Positions 18,801 to 23,752 of a stretch of DNA of 64,000 nt are shown here, one piece after another. The notes below the pieces were generated by a model that made no database searches, was not told the origin of the DNA, and was given only the letters and a program-made list of their open reading frames with translations. Positions within the stretch are counted from its first letter, which is position 1; each line of letters begins with the position of its first letter. The stretch comes from Paraburkholderia sp. PREW-6R (GTDB lineage Bacteria; Pseudomonadota; Gammaproteobacteria; Burkholderiales; Burkholderiaceae). The stretch is taken from assembly GCF_039621805.1 (NCBI RefSeq), contig NZ_CP155076.1:62001-126000 (forward strand), read 5' to 3'. The position numbers and the translations under genes are program-made.

Positions 18801-20745
18801 TCCTGAGCCCAAACAAGCGGATTTCGGGTCGAGTACGTCATACGAGGAGGCACTCGCCAGCTGGAAAGATGCGCAATGGAAGGTAGGAAAAGTAGCAGGA
18901 CTAGGGCGCGGACTGGGCCACTACACCACTATCTTGACCGGCGGCAATATCGACCTTGCAAGCAGGGCGCGGGCTTTTCGGGCAAAGCTTTATCCTACAG
19001 GAGGTAACGCTTACGAAGATTCTTTGCGTAATCTGGATTCGATCATCAAGAATTTTGAGCAGCTGCTTGCCGACGAGCAGCCTGGTATCGAGTTTGACGC
19101 AGCGGAGGTTTCGGGTGTGGTTAAAAACCTTCAGTCGACGCGCGATGAGCTAAAAGCTCTGGTTGATGACTATATGCAGCAGCAACGTCTCATGCACCCA
19201 GGCGATCGCGCCAGGATGGACGCCGCTGTAACCTTCGCTGCTGAGGTGTTTGATAGCGCAGGCAAGGTCGCGCTTGGGGCGGCACTGGCCACTGTAGATC
19301 CGTTATCCGCGGCGGCCGTAAAACAATCCTGGTCGCTTGTTTCGTACACTCTCATGGAGCAGGTGCGGGAGACTCTGCATCTGGCAATGGATACCAAAGC
19401 GATCGCAAAAATCGCATTGAAGAAGTATGCAGATGCAATTGCCGCCGCTCCGAATCAGACAGATCCGCAGTTCGTCGACCACCAGCTTCAGTCTATCGCT
19501 GAATATGTGCAAAGCCACTTTGAAAGTGCAGATCAGGCGAACTATAAGCGGTTTATCGACCGGGTCCTGATACCGACCACGATAAAGCAGGCGGCGGACG
19601 TCAGCGAGATGGAAAAAGAAATCCGGCAAGGTCGGGCAGCTGTCGAGGCGTTAAACCCGACAGCGCTAGAGTTAGCTCAGCAAAAGGGCGCGCTTGAGGA
19701 TCGGGCGGATGTGTTGAAGGGCAAACTTCTTGCCCGAATTGCATCAAATGACGAAGCGCTGTCTGCTGGTATGGGCCTGATGAAAGCAATTCAGGCATAC
19801 ACCGAGGCAGGCGATAGCAGCCCGACACGCCAGGCCGTAATTGATACAGCCTTGAAGGGAGGTATCGAAGCATTGCTGTACGCGTTTGTCGCGCCTGCCG
19901 AACAACCAAAAAATGTCACGACAGCGTTTCAGGCTGCCTTGCAGGCGCGGGGAGTTGATGTAAGTCCGGCACGCATATTCTCGCTGGCGCGGGAGTTCTC
20001 GGCCGATCTATTGGCAAAGAATGCTTTGATCGATGGCATAGACTTCGTGTTAATCACTGGACCGCATCCGTTTGTATCGCACACTCCATCTGGAAAGGCA
20101 AAGCTGGCAAACCAGTCGCGCATTGACGGGTTCATCAAACTGCGGCAGTACGCCGAGGAGCTTCACGCGATTCCGGCGAAGATCGAGCAGACACAACGGG
20201 AATTTGAGGATGCACAGCTTAAACCTGCATCGACGGACGGCAGCTTCCGGTCAAATATCGGAAAGATCCGTAGTCGTACAGTTCGACTGGAGCAGGAGCT
20301 ACCGGTCGTGCGGGAGGCACAAAGCGACTACCAGAGGCAGGCACATTTCTATCTTCAGCGCCAGTTCAACGATTTGGACTGGCGGGGCCAGCTGGGCCAA
20401 CAACTGGCGAGTGGGTCGAAAGGGATAACTGACGGCATTACGCGTAGATGGAAGTATCAAATCCTGACTTCGGCTCGCAACAAAGCGTATTTGGGACTCG
20501 CGCTAGGCGCGCTCTATACCGGTGGCCTCTCGCAATTTGTTCTGGAAAGCAATGGTATAGCTCAGGCCATGGTAGAAGCCGGGGAAGCCGGAACCTACGT
20601 GACGGCGGCTGTCCACTCTATTCGACCAGATGGAACACGCACTCGCGGCTTTGCAGGAGTCAGCCCTGTGCAAACTCACCCGGTAGAGCCCGCCACACTG
20701 CTTGAGAATGCTTTCGCGGAGAAAGACATTACACAGGCGCCGTGA
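6847..20745 (+). CDS. Giant FhaB/CdiA-type TpsA exoprotein
   Basis: I choose GTG 6847 (AGAGCAGG upstream) because it gives a compact signal peptide ending in LRALA at residue 34; GTG 6811 is the alternative. The protein is 4632 residues. A TPS secretion domain (about 40-260) carries the typical ANPYGITCNGCGFINT motif at 147-162, needed for TpsB-dependent export. Haemagglutinin/FHA repeats of the form 'AGTLNNSGxLQS' run to about 1550, with a near-perfect duplication of 257 residues, then an FHA-2-like stretch with many SQSSS segments to about 3050. A hydrophobic, Ala-rich part follows near 3120-3200, a PQPQPE linker, and a unique C-terminal 1300 residues that include a peptidase C80-like segment (H3669, C3701) and a long helical tail. 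No VENN/pretoxin motif or recognisable immunity gene follows, so a CDI function is not supported. The parvulin gene downstream fits a secretion role. Confidence 0.88.
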   Translation: MQNSSNRRYPQWRRIVAWAVIMGQVWAVPLRALAQVTPKAGGQTQVYTNPNGVSVVDIAKPNSAGLSYNQYTQYNVDGRGLVLNNNPTPVTGGMVAPNPSQLAGSMLTNPNLTTGATVILNEVVSPNRSVLAGYTEVSGQRADVVVANPYGITCNGCGFINTGHATLTTGTPVLGANGALAGFNVTGGDILVQGTGLDATNPALLDLVSRSIKLDGQVNGHDVTIATGNGTFSVDSRVMTPTTSSSGAPALAIDSTALGGMYADRIKIVSTEAGVGVRMAGPVSATAGDVAVQSAGQLTVQGPMSASGNVQLASTSGGANAVSLSGAQLTAGQNLGVSALAGGVNITGGQLQAKAGNLTVNAATLSDNASGATQGGNNTRSAGGLVQLSTTGATVLDNVGYQAGSSLSLQGGDVNFAGTSTNVAGQTVNIGATDTLALGQSSVAAAGDIALAAGKGGLTYNGGAGQAVASQNGRVSIVSAGALNQAGTVSATQGSLSVQSAGPLTNTGELSAGGAITVSDTAGGGTQSVTNAGSIASGGTLDMNASTLMNSGAVQSNGATTVVAQQLANSGTLRSLDTLDATVAGALGNSGTIASQNALRANSSSLSNSGAVGSVSSDVQLNVGQIDNAGGISAQKGTLSIGNGGSAAGTALTNESSGQLVANGLQLRLGTLTNAGQIAGATAAGAIAVSGQLNNESGAIITVSQGGGAVPDSVSAGTLNNSGVLQSGSAMNVSAGAGGLSNSTTGTVLAVGNLVVHSAGSVSNDGSVTGTNVTVSDASGGSSESLTNTGKLVAGGSLSVAAGTVNNSGSVQSAVGGNVAAAGQLANSGTIYLGAQSGDSTVTAAQLTNQAGSTLYAGQGLTTSVSGNLTNAGQLGAQNALQVNADSVTNQAGAQLVSNTRDATLVSNSVTNAGTISAQGNLSLTGASAGTLAVTNAASGTLIAGQKLTVQGQNGSGNATLTNVASNTATNTGNAQQAAAQGTVQGDALDLRLAQLANSGQITGGSAQSQVNVSGVLRNDSGALLALNRGTTGAVTSTVAAGTIDNSGVLQGTGAMNVSAGAGGLSNSTTGTVLAVGNLVVHSAGSVSNDGSVTGTNVTVSDASGGSSESLTNTGKLVAGGSLSVAAGTVNNSGSVQSAVGGNVAAAGQLANSGTIYLGAQSGDSTVTAAQLTNQAGSTLYAGQGLTTSVSGNLTNAGQLGAQNALQVNADSVTNQAGAQLVSNTRDATLVSNSVTNAGTISAQGNLSLTGASAGTLAVTNAASGTLIAGQKLTVQGQNGSGNATLTNAASNTATNTGNAQQAAAQGTVQGGTLNLNLSTLTNSGSIAGLHGSTLAVSGTLDNQAGGTLTLAQDAGAQSAVTAGTLSNEGRFQDMGTAQVTARKEFDNSGATVLGQGDVGAPVINNNGTLEAQQDLQLRTSTLDIGNGALVASGGTLGVNATSVGVADGGTMQSVGNADISTTALTFGGANAGLLLAQSGGQATLNVNGALNNPGLVFSGGDLTVNASSVNNAQTGAISALGKLNVDTGTGDIINAGQLYSHQAINLNAGTVTNVGTLSQGIGQIDSDGDLTVTANSFNNNSEINVAGNATVSAAQFSNSVAGGDTRQWLTPDVVSYNNDGNGAQVLGVQVGAGSGYGETSETHWDSGLFDSYTERYYQANLTNTQYYAGGTPTYQPKFVAGNTLTVQNFDHGENLGAVLSGRTVNLTGNSGATFTNDNLALLRKDYTATWDTVQHISCFIFCTYYDPSPGNLQISSQLTQQDAQAQLTAAIYAGQLNASGNWSLTNRSTPYQLASAVFKTPAAPAGSAYLAVTTGGASTVGANAAQGASLQAAAGKNGITVATNGTQVVSYRTPPSVDVALDLGNGQLWLAGAVVNLPTNPNGLFVPDRSSNASYVVETNPRYLLGTQSVGTDYLIQQLYGYTATQTVKLLGDANYEASLVSQEMAAQTGLSLETAFVNQADQMKGLMDNAVAQAPALGLKIGVPLTGAQVAQLKQDIVWAVDTQVNGQTVQVPMLYLAPGAHQSLPGGGAVIMAANTSLNLDSLTNQGGTIAASQLQKIQVQGDLNNVGGAITGQNVSLASVGGSVNNTTLDQGGTLLGSTAQINAGQALGIQAGQDIVLKGSSVTAGGNAGIVAGRDLVLSTAVTSTSSTSSGPQPGTVIQTTATQNQGSILQVGGSLGTQSGRNTTLTDATVKTGGDLSMVAAGNLDVLDAQNTATVHSQSGSGNWMNHQTTTTDAAFSQSAGTTIQTGGNASLQSGQTLTMRAAAVNAGGDLSVTGQNVKLLAGQDTQTTSASTQSSSLFSAPLQFYGSTSTQSNTYDSWARASQLSAGGNVTVAATGDVTSVGTTVQAGTSGNVLIQGANVNLLAAQDVHTTSTQSQSTSIGLSSSGSVSMATTGTASATPDNLNDFLQGMKSYVENGISAKATAQAGASGQLLLGMTQSSSSESTLQIKNHGTQLNGQNISVVAGGTLTSQASAINAGNGTGNVVEQAGNILNVAANDVSQSSSSSQQSAFGLALGGSSNGSAHAGMSSTITGTTYGTGASADNKATLGFSDSSSSDTQSVRDTTAVVNTIIGKNVTQTAGQRILNEGTQIQTGADGSVSLQAQTLDFLAAANTHTESSSHSEQGFNLGVSLDGNTSVQSGGGGGLLKPGGVAQGSAGAQATVGFDAGANWAQNSYAMGSSQAVVGSINAGSGGINLDVGGKATLEGTNLSTGGTGDLTIRAGQLDYEAAHDTSWATSQSSSTSVGLSGGVGVQAGMMTQGGASVSPMATLNASVQHDQANSSMSSSDAIVGNVNVGNLSVTTTQGDMRFEGTDLNVTKNLQLDSAGQVLMDAAHDTSVSSSSSRSVGAGAGVQIDPEHLADGTFVNGSGQIGFASQNQQSTTAQVGNVTVGGNSSIRGHDDVAFEGTQIQVGGNSSIVSTGGNVKFLAAQSTATAASSDAQLDVSSAGMKDAQQTSVDGSFHKENSNDVTNTLATLKVGGTSQVQAKQDVVQDGNVLGSASVVAGGALVTNAVQDVHTSSEIGFTFNNGVSQDTQPVNHEAAAGQAGEIAKARTQAAAVETKVASGKATEIAPLSTVDDLANVANILPVVAARETLVSGATTGLRELTRYGLTALSVVAPTASMAIGAATMTVPLAAVGFGIHSDIIDYRQGMKMLDQASWLSADARESAALDLSKQATKSVVERLLIGVGTLGGAAAMGATATAPSFAHSVAPAYVDGQVYAWSKAVAADVFPLETVPPRPAPQPQPEIVKPPAVESAGATDGRNRANYIGAYVAETAGGMGMDIFSQGYGYNSKSGTFNPESGLVTGLDKSVMNSMINTIETTVGMVSKAHYEGNAKLDVKIGFNPTLFGVGPKGADGTRASMSAAQTGSAWRTLLGDPSNVNRSNLFGQLYTVLFAGVPDNVSWVKGVGPGQGDLSSSFGADQLVGAMVAAGGPTTRSILKPGALQKETEKQIGRGETTDSTASNVSLPPAPRLRDAIRSGDLPGAVAAIRSKVAKAGKVVKKALTGSAKTAPAPEALDPGPGRETSGHSDLTTLSSTQTPGYGEPSAPVLHAVQPAQELSSGIDSAVRSGETGFPAVSARAADVSATEHNGSILTDTRKVAEGTSSSDPVPSDGEGRENVSDQRQASSATQSLASSDKNSLLEPYSPLRGVQRFVGHHDAGSGTLGDLTPAQIADLVQPDTTHVLLAGCRTGCSIQGDPSFAQKVQNALQQRGVGAQVTGFTTDLAYHLPTGVVRPVADDSLTETDEVLLGKRSSAGAGAALDRSAPLPTTILDTGSSSFDAPLRPGMPDKTSMLTEKDNLPEMTTRLLAAHAVDLMTDSAKILPGLISPFASLQGMPERVMALSQNPLMRLSDGRDGVALQSRTLAMERLSGATKNVVPIDAQAVRPELDMLLKKLQDNAATGSDSATMIDDLNSRDARKVLPLFGASAEQIEQAQSGNVVDVGINTLAKQAVNYPTRLITQSALSVFAELYPEPKQADFGSSTSYEEALASWKDAQWKVGKVAGLGRGLGHYTTILTGGNIDLASRARAFRAKLYPTGGNAYEDSLRNLDSIIKNFEQLLADEQPGIEFDAAEVSGVVKNLQSTRDELKALVDDYMQQQRLMHPGDRARMDAAVTFAAEVFDSAGKVALGAALATVDPLSAAAVKQSWSLVSYTLMEQVRETLHLAMDTKAIAKIALKKYADAIAAAPNQTDPQFVDHQLQSIAEYVQSHFESADQANYKRFIDRVLIPTTIKQAADVSEMEKEIRQGRAAVEALNPTALELAQQKGALEDRADVLKGKLLARIASNDEALSAGMGLMKAIQAYTEAGDSSPTRQAVIDTALKGGIEALLYAFVAPAEQPKNVTTAFQAALQARGVDVSPARIFSLAREFSADLLAKNALIDGIDFVLITGPHPFVSHTPSGKAKLANQSRIDGFIKLRQYAEELHAIPAKIEQTQREFEDAQLKPASTDGSFRSNIGKIRSRTVRLEQELPVVREAQSDYQRQAHFYLQRQFNDLDWRGQLGQQLASGSKGITDGITRRWKYQILTSARNKAYLGLALGALYTGGLSQFVLESNGIAQAMVEAGEAGTYVTAAVHSIRPDGTRTRGFAGVSPVQTHPVEPATLLENAFAEKDITQAP
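9034..9803 (+). repeat. 770-bp direct repeat, copy 1
   Basis: This block inside the FhaB-like gene recurs at 10009-10778, offset 975 bp. I see only two mismatches (AATGTG versus AACGCG late in the block). It encodes about 257 residues of FHA repeat starting AMNVSAGAGGLSNS. Such identity, including synonymous sites, implies recent duplication or conversion. Confidence 0.93.
10009..10778 (+). repeat. 770-bp direct repeat, copy 2
   Basis: Second copy of the block at 9034-9803. The 205 bp between the two copies (encoding DALDLRLAQLANSGQITGG and following residues) is unique, and the sequence after copy 2 diverges at once (GGTLNLNLSTLTNSGSIAG). Confidence 0.93.
17800..18130 (+). other. Putative peptidase C80-like (clan CD) domain in exoprotein
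   Basis: Within the FhaB-like protein, residues about 3650-3760 read RFVGHHDAGSGTLGDLTPA, a helix, THVLLAGCRTGCS, then a helix with QNALQQRGVGAQVTGFTTD. This order (strand-GH, Leu-rich helix, strand-GC, helix, strand) resembles the autoprocessing cysteine protease domain of MARTX and large clostridial toxins, where His and Cys form the dyad. Here these would be H3669 (codon 17851) and C3701 (codon 17947). The His-Cys spacing of 32 is shorter than the roughly 45-50 of known C80 domains, so this is a hypothesis only. It lies behind a Ser/Glu-rich linker and ahead of the helical C-terminal tail. Confidence 0.42.
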
Positions 20746-20950
20746 TGCATTTGCATTCCCGCAATGTGGAAATGAAAACAGCGGCCTTATGAAGTGGAAT
20801 TTGTGTGACTGTGCACCACACATAGCGCTGGTACGCGCGCTGGTTTCGATGCATGGGTCGTTTGATAAGTAATCACAGCCTTGCACGGATTGGGATATTG
20901 GGGCCACCAGGCGTGTGGCAAGTAAGACTAACGTAAATTTGGGATTTAAA

Positions 20951-21844
20951 ATGTTGACTCAGAAAGAGACGTTGCGTGCTGCGTGTGGCGCAGTTTGTAT
21001 TGCTACAACATTAGCGATATCGGCGATAAGCGCAATGGCGGCCGATGTGCCACAGTCGGCGACGGCCATGCCATCTGGTGTCATCGCCCTCGTGAACGGA
21101 GCGAGCATTAGCCAGGCACAGCTTGACGATGCAGTTCGCGCAGCATCTGAGCTTACGCACGAGACTGATACGCCCCAACTGAGACTCGCAATAAAGCAGC
21201 AACTGATTGCTCGCGAGCTCTTCCGTCAGAATGCCGAGAAAGCAGGGTACGGTATAAAACCTGAGGTAGAGCGCGAAATCGAGGCCGCAAAGATAAATGC
21301 TGAGACGCAGTTGTACCTGAAAGACAACGTCAAGCCAGAGACTGTAACGGACTTGCAGATTAGGGCACGCTATGACGAGTTGGTGGCGGGTCTCGGGAAG
21401 AATGAGTATAAGCCGCGTATTATCGTTGTGCCGGATCTTGCCGCTTCGACGGCGGCGTTCAATCGGCTGAAAGCTGGACAGGCGTTTGATGATGTGGCCA
21501 GACAGCTCAGCAAGTCTGCGAACGCGCAGAGTGGCGGCGAAATGCCCTGGGTGAGCTTCAAGACTCCTGCAGAAGAGGGTAAGACTCAGGGCCTGCCTCT
21601 GGCAGTTGCCCAGGCAATTCAAAAACTGTCAGCTGGCGGCATGACATCGCAGCCAGTTGCGCTCGGAAAAGACGGGGGTGCACCGTACGCCATTGTGAAA
21701 GTCGACGCTGTCAGGCCGACCCAGATACCGTCTTTTGAGGAAGCGAGGGAATCGATCCGTGAGGAGCTGGAAGGGGTTGCCCTTGAGAAAGCAGCGACAC
21801 AGTTCACCGCGGAGCTGATGAAAACCGCAACGATCCAGCAGTGA
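20951..21844 (+). CDS. Periplasmic parvulin-type peptidyl-prolyl isomerase/chaperone
   Basis: From ATG 20951 the protein has 297 residues and a clear signal peptide (core CGAVCIATTLAISAISAMA, cleaved near AMA-AD); GTG 20915 is in frame but would bury it. After an N-terminal SurA/PpiC-like helical arm (INGxxI pattern as VNGASISQAQLDDAV) comes a parvulin core around residues 150-260 with FDDVARQLSKSANAQSGGEM and APYAIVKVDAVRP, then a C-terminal helix. The family catalyses X-Pro isomerisation and acts as holdase. Bordetella Par27 is a comparable parvulin that chaperones FHA in the periplasm; this gene, 205 bp behind a FhaB-like gene, probably does the same. The central isomerase motifs are weak, so chaperone activity may dominate. 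One base separates it from the next gene. Confidence 0.85.
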   Translation: MLTQKETLRAACGAVCIATTLAISAISAMAADVPQSATAMPSGVIALVNGASISQAQLDDAVRAASELTHETDTPQLRLAIKQQLIARELFRQNAEKAGYGIKPEVEREIEAAKINAETQLYLKDNVKPETVTDLQIRARYDELVAGLGKNEYKPRIIVVPDLAASTAAFNRLKAGQAFDDVARQLSKSANAQSGGEMPWVSFKTPAEEGKTQGLPLAVAQAIQKLSAGGMTSQPVALGKDGGAPYAIVKVDAVRPTQIPSFEEARESIREELEGVALEKAATQFTAELMKTATIQQ

Positions 21845-21845
21845 C

Positions 21846-22304
21846 ATGCAGCGATCCTATTCAAGTGCTGAGCGCGTGGTGCGATCCCGTTTTGGTAAGG
21901 CGCTGCTATTACCGATGCAAAAGGCTCAGGCTGACGAGTTGGGTCTTCGCAACCACATCGCGCTCGCGTCGATGCGGGCAGGCCAAGGCTCCCTTACTGC
22001 TGCGCAGCACCTACTGGAGGCAATTGTGCTGACTGGCTTCCTGGTCGAAGCCGGGTTCGGCGAGCTTGAGCCTGAGCAGTTTACAGCGGCCGAGCTGGCA
22101 GTTTGTGAAGCAATCGAGCAGGGCAGCCTTACTGGTAAGTGGTTGCTCGGTTCGGACGCATCACGTTACCTCGAGATCATCGTCACCCTCTACGACCAGC
22201 AGCTTCGGGAAGCACCTTTGTCTGCCGTGGTACAGGCTGGCGAGCGGCTGCGGAGATTTAAATCCGGTTTGCCGTTCGGTCTGAACAGGAAGCGCGGACG
22301 ATAG
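21846..22304 (+). CDS. Small conserved hypothetical protein ('Fis-family'-like)
   Basis: The 152-residue protein starts MQRSYSSAERVVRSRFGKAL and contains LLPMQKAQADELGLRNHIAL, then helical segments and an Arg/Lys-rich C-terminus. I recall similar short proteins in Burkholderiaceae and Ralstonia that are labelled Fis-family regulators, often on accessory elements, but I see no helix-turn-helix that proves DNA binding. It starts one base after the parvulin stop, so it is likely translationally coupled. Function unknown. Confidence 0.65.
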   Translation: MQRSYSSAERVVRSRFGKALLLPMQKAQADELGLRNHIALASMRAGQGSLTAAQHLLEAIVLTGFLVEAGFGELEPEQFTAAELAVCEAIEQGSLTGKWLLGSDASRYLEIIVTLYDQQLREAPLSAVVQAGERLRRFKSGLPFGLNRKRGR

Positions 22305-22664
22305 GGGCAGCCAGGGGGATGCCACTTCCAGGATGCCTTAAGAGGTTCAACGGCTGACGGGTATCGTGGACCATTACATTAAGTGCCTGGCCCAACGGTA
22401 TGTGTCTGGATCAGGTCTTCCGTTCTGCGTACGCTTCAGAAGTTTTCTCGCGCTCCGAGGGAGATCGTCACATACCTGAAGGAGCGTGCCTTAGACAAGC
22501 ATTATGCGGACAAAGCGAGTAAGCAGCCGCCTCGCGTGGACGATCGCTGCATGATTGCCAGCCTGACTGGATGTTAGATCTGAAATTCTCTGGCCGTGCT
22601 GGCCAGTAAAGTTATAAGCTCCCCACTTTGGGACCGACCGTCATCCCTACGCCGGGTTAGCGTC
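22305..22664 (+). other. Intergenic region before truncated epimerase
   Basis: No gene recognised. Short open frames exist, but none has a good ribosome site or family resemblance. Confidence 0.3.
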
Positions 22665-23108
22665 ATGATTAAAAAACCTGGTGGCTGCGCCGGTGTTGCC
22701 AACGAATTGCGAGCACACTTCAGAGATATCGTGTTGCCGCTCTGGCGAGGCGTGGGCTTCAATCCAGCACTCGGCTTGCCCTATGAAGCCTTGTCTGCGA
22801 ACGGCTGCTCGCCATTACCTAACTTCAGATATCGATCGATGGCGTGTGCCCGACAGCTGTTCGTCTTTGCTCAGGCCGGTGAAATAGAACATGCCCACCG
22901 GCTGTGCACCTCCCTTAAGCGCCGTTTCAGGGACAGGAGGCATGGCGGATGGTTTTACAGCGTTGACGCCAACGGCGATCCGCTCGACACCACAAAGGAC
23001 CTCTACACTCAAGCTTTCATTGTGTTTGCTTGCGCCGAATATGCTGCACGATCTGGAGACTGCGCCGCACTGCCGCAGATGCATGAAGTCTCCTCGCTCA
23101 TAGCCTAG
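22665..23108 (+). pseudogene. Truncated N-acylglucosamine 2-epimerase (AGE) family gene
   Basis: From ATG 22665 about 147 residues resemble the N-terminal third of AGE/mannose-isomerase family proteins: HFRDIVLPLWRGVGFNPALG, ARQLFVFAQAGEIEHAHRLC, GGWFYSVDANGDPLDTTKDL, and YTQAFIVFACAEYAARSGD. Full members have about 390 residues and form an alpha/alpha barrel; the rest, with catalytic residues, is missing. The frame ends in unrelated sequence just before an IS3 transposase tail, so an insertion or deletion probably removed the 3' part. Not expected to be active. Confidence 0.7.
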
Positions 23109-23214
23109 TTACCGAATGGTAGCTCCGATGCGCTTGCCTAGCTTCAAGTAAAGTCGAACCGCTGGAATGCGAGCTTCGTATGAGAAGGTGAACTACCTAC
23201 AGGTAGTCCAACAA

Positions 23215-23414
23215 TTGTCCGCACCCCCAGTTGTTCTATCCTCGTGATTGGCGAGCCACGACCATCGATCAATTCATCGAGATCGTTGACTCGTACATCC
23301 GCTGGTACAACGCAAAACGGATCAAGGTTTCGCTCGGCTCCCTCAGCCCCATCGAATACCGGCAGAGTCTTGGAATCGCGGCATAAATCAGTCCAAGAAT
23401 TTGTCCGCACCCCC
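23215..23414. repeat. Direct repeat TTGTCCGCACCCCC flanking IS3 fragment
   Basis: The 14-mer lies at 23215-23228 and again at 23401-23414, in the same orientation, on each side of the transposase tail. The right copy is placed just past the orfB stop, where an IS3-type terminal inverted repeat is expected. The left copy in direct orientation suggests a second nested element end or a recombination junction. Confidence 0.65.
23234..23386 (+). pseudogene. IS3-family OrfB, C-terminal fragment
   Basis: The frame encodes FYPRDWRATTIDQFIEIVDS, then YIRWYNAKRIKVSLGSLSP, and ends IEYRQSLGIAA before TAA. This is the typical end of the DDE transposase of IS3-family elements (YNxxRxHxSLGxxSPxEYR). Only 50 codons remain. 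Confidence 0.82.
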
Positions 23415-23752
23415 CCAGGGTCATTTTTACATCGGCGCTAACAGATAAGCGCATGTGACGGCGTCTACGACGGTTGCCACTAAACGGTTTCATTCAGGCG
23501 CTTCTCTGTCGGTCGTGGTGTTCACGCCTTCATATCTGCTCATTCCGTGCAGTCAGTCGCATGGAACATTTATCCATAAATCCACGATGTATCCGGTGGA
23601 CGCAGCTTGGGCGACCGCGGGCTTGGCTGTGCTGGCCCGTCGACTCGGTCGACACCTTTGTCGACCATACATGAGAGGAACGGCTTTCCAAGCTGATCTT
23701 TCCCGTGAAGAGGGCTGGTAACCCTAACTTTCATTGAACGAAAGGTATCGAG
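23387..23752 (+). other. Region upstream of giant adhesin
   Basis: No gene seen besides the IS end. GAAAGG at 23740-23745 is the likely ribosome site of the adhesin ATG at 23753. I did not find a confident promoter. Confidence 0.35.

Noticed and set aside
6847..20745. CdiA with toxin/immunity pair
   Set aside because: No VENN-type motif, no recognisable nuclease or pore toxin at the C-terminus, and the next gene is a parvulin with a signal peptide, not an immunity-like protein.
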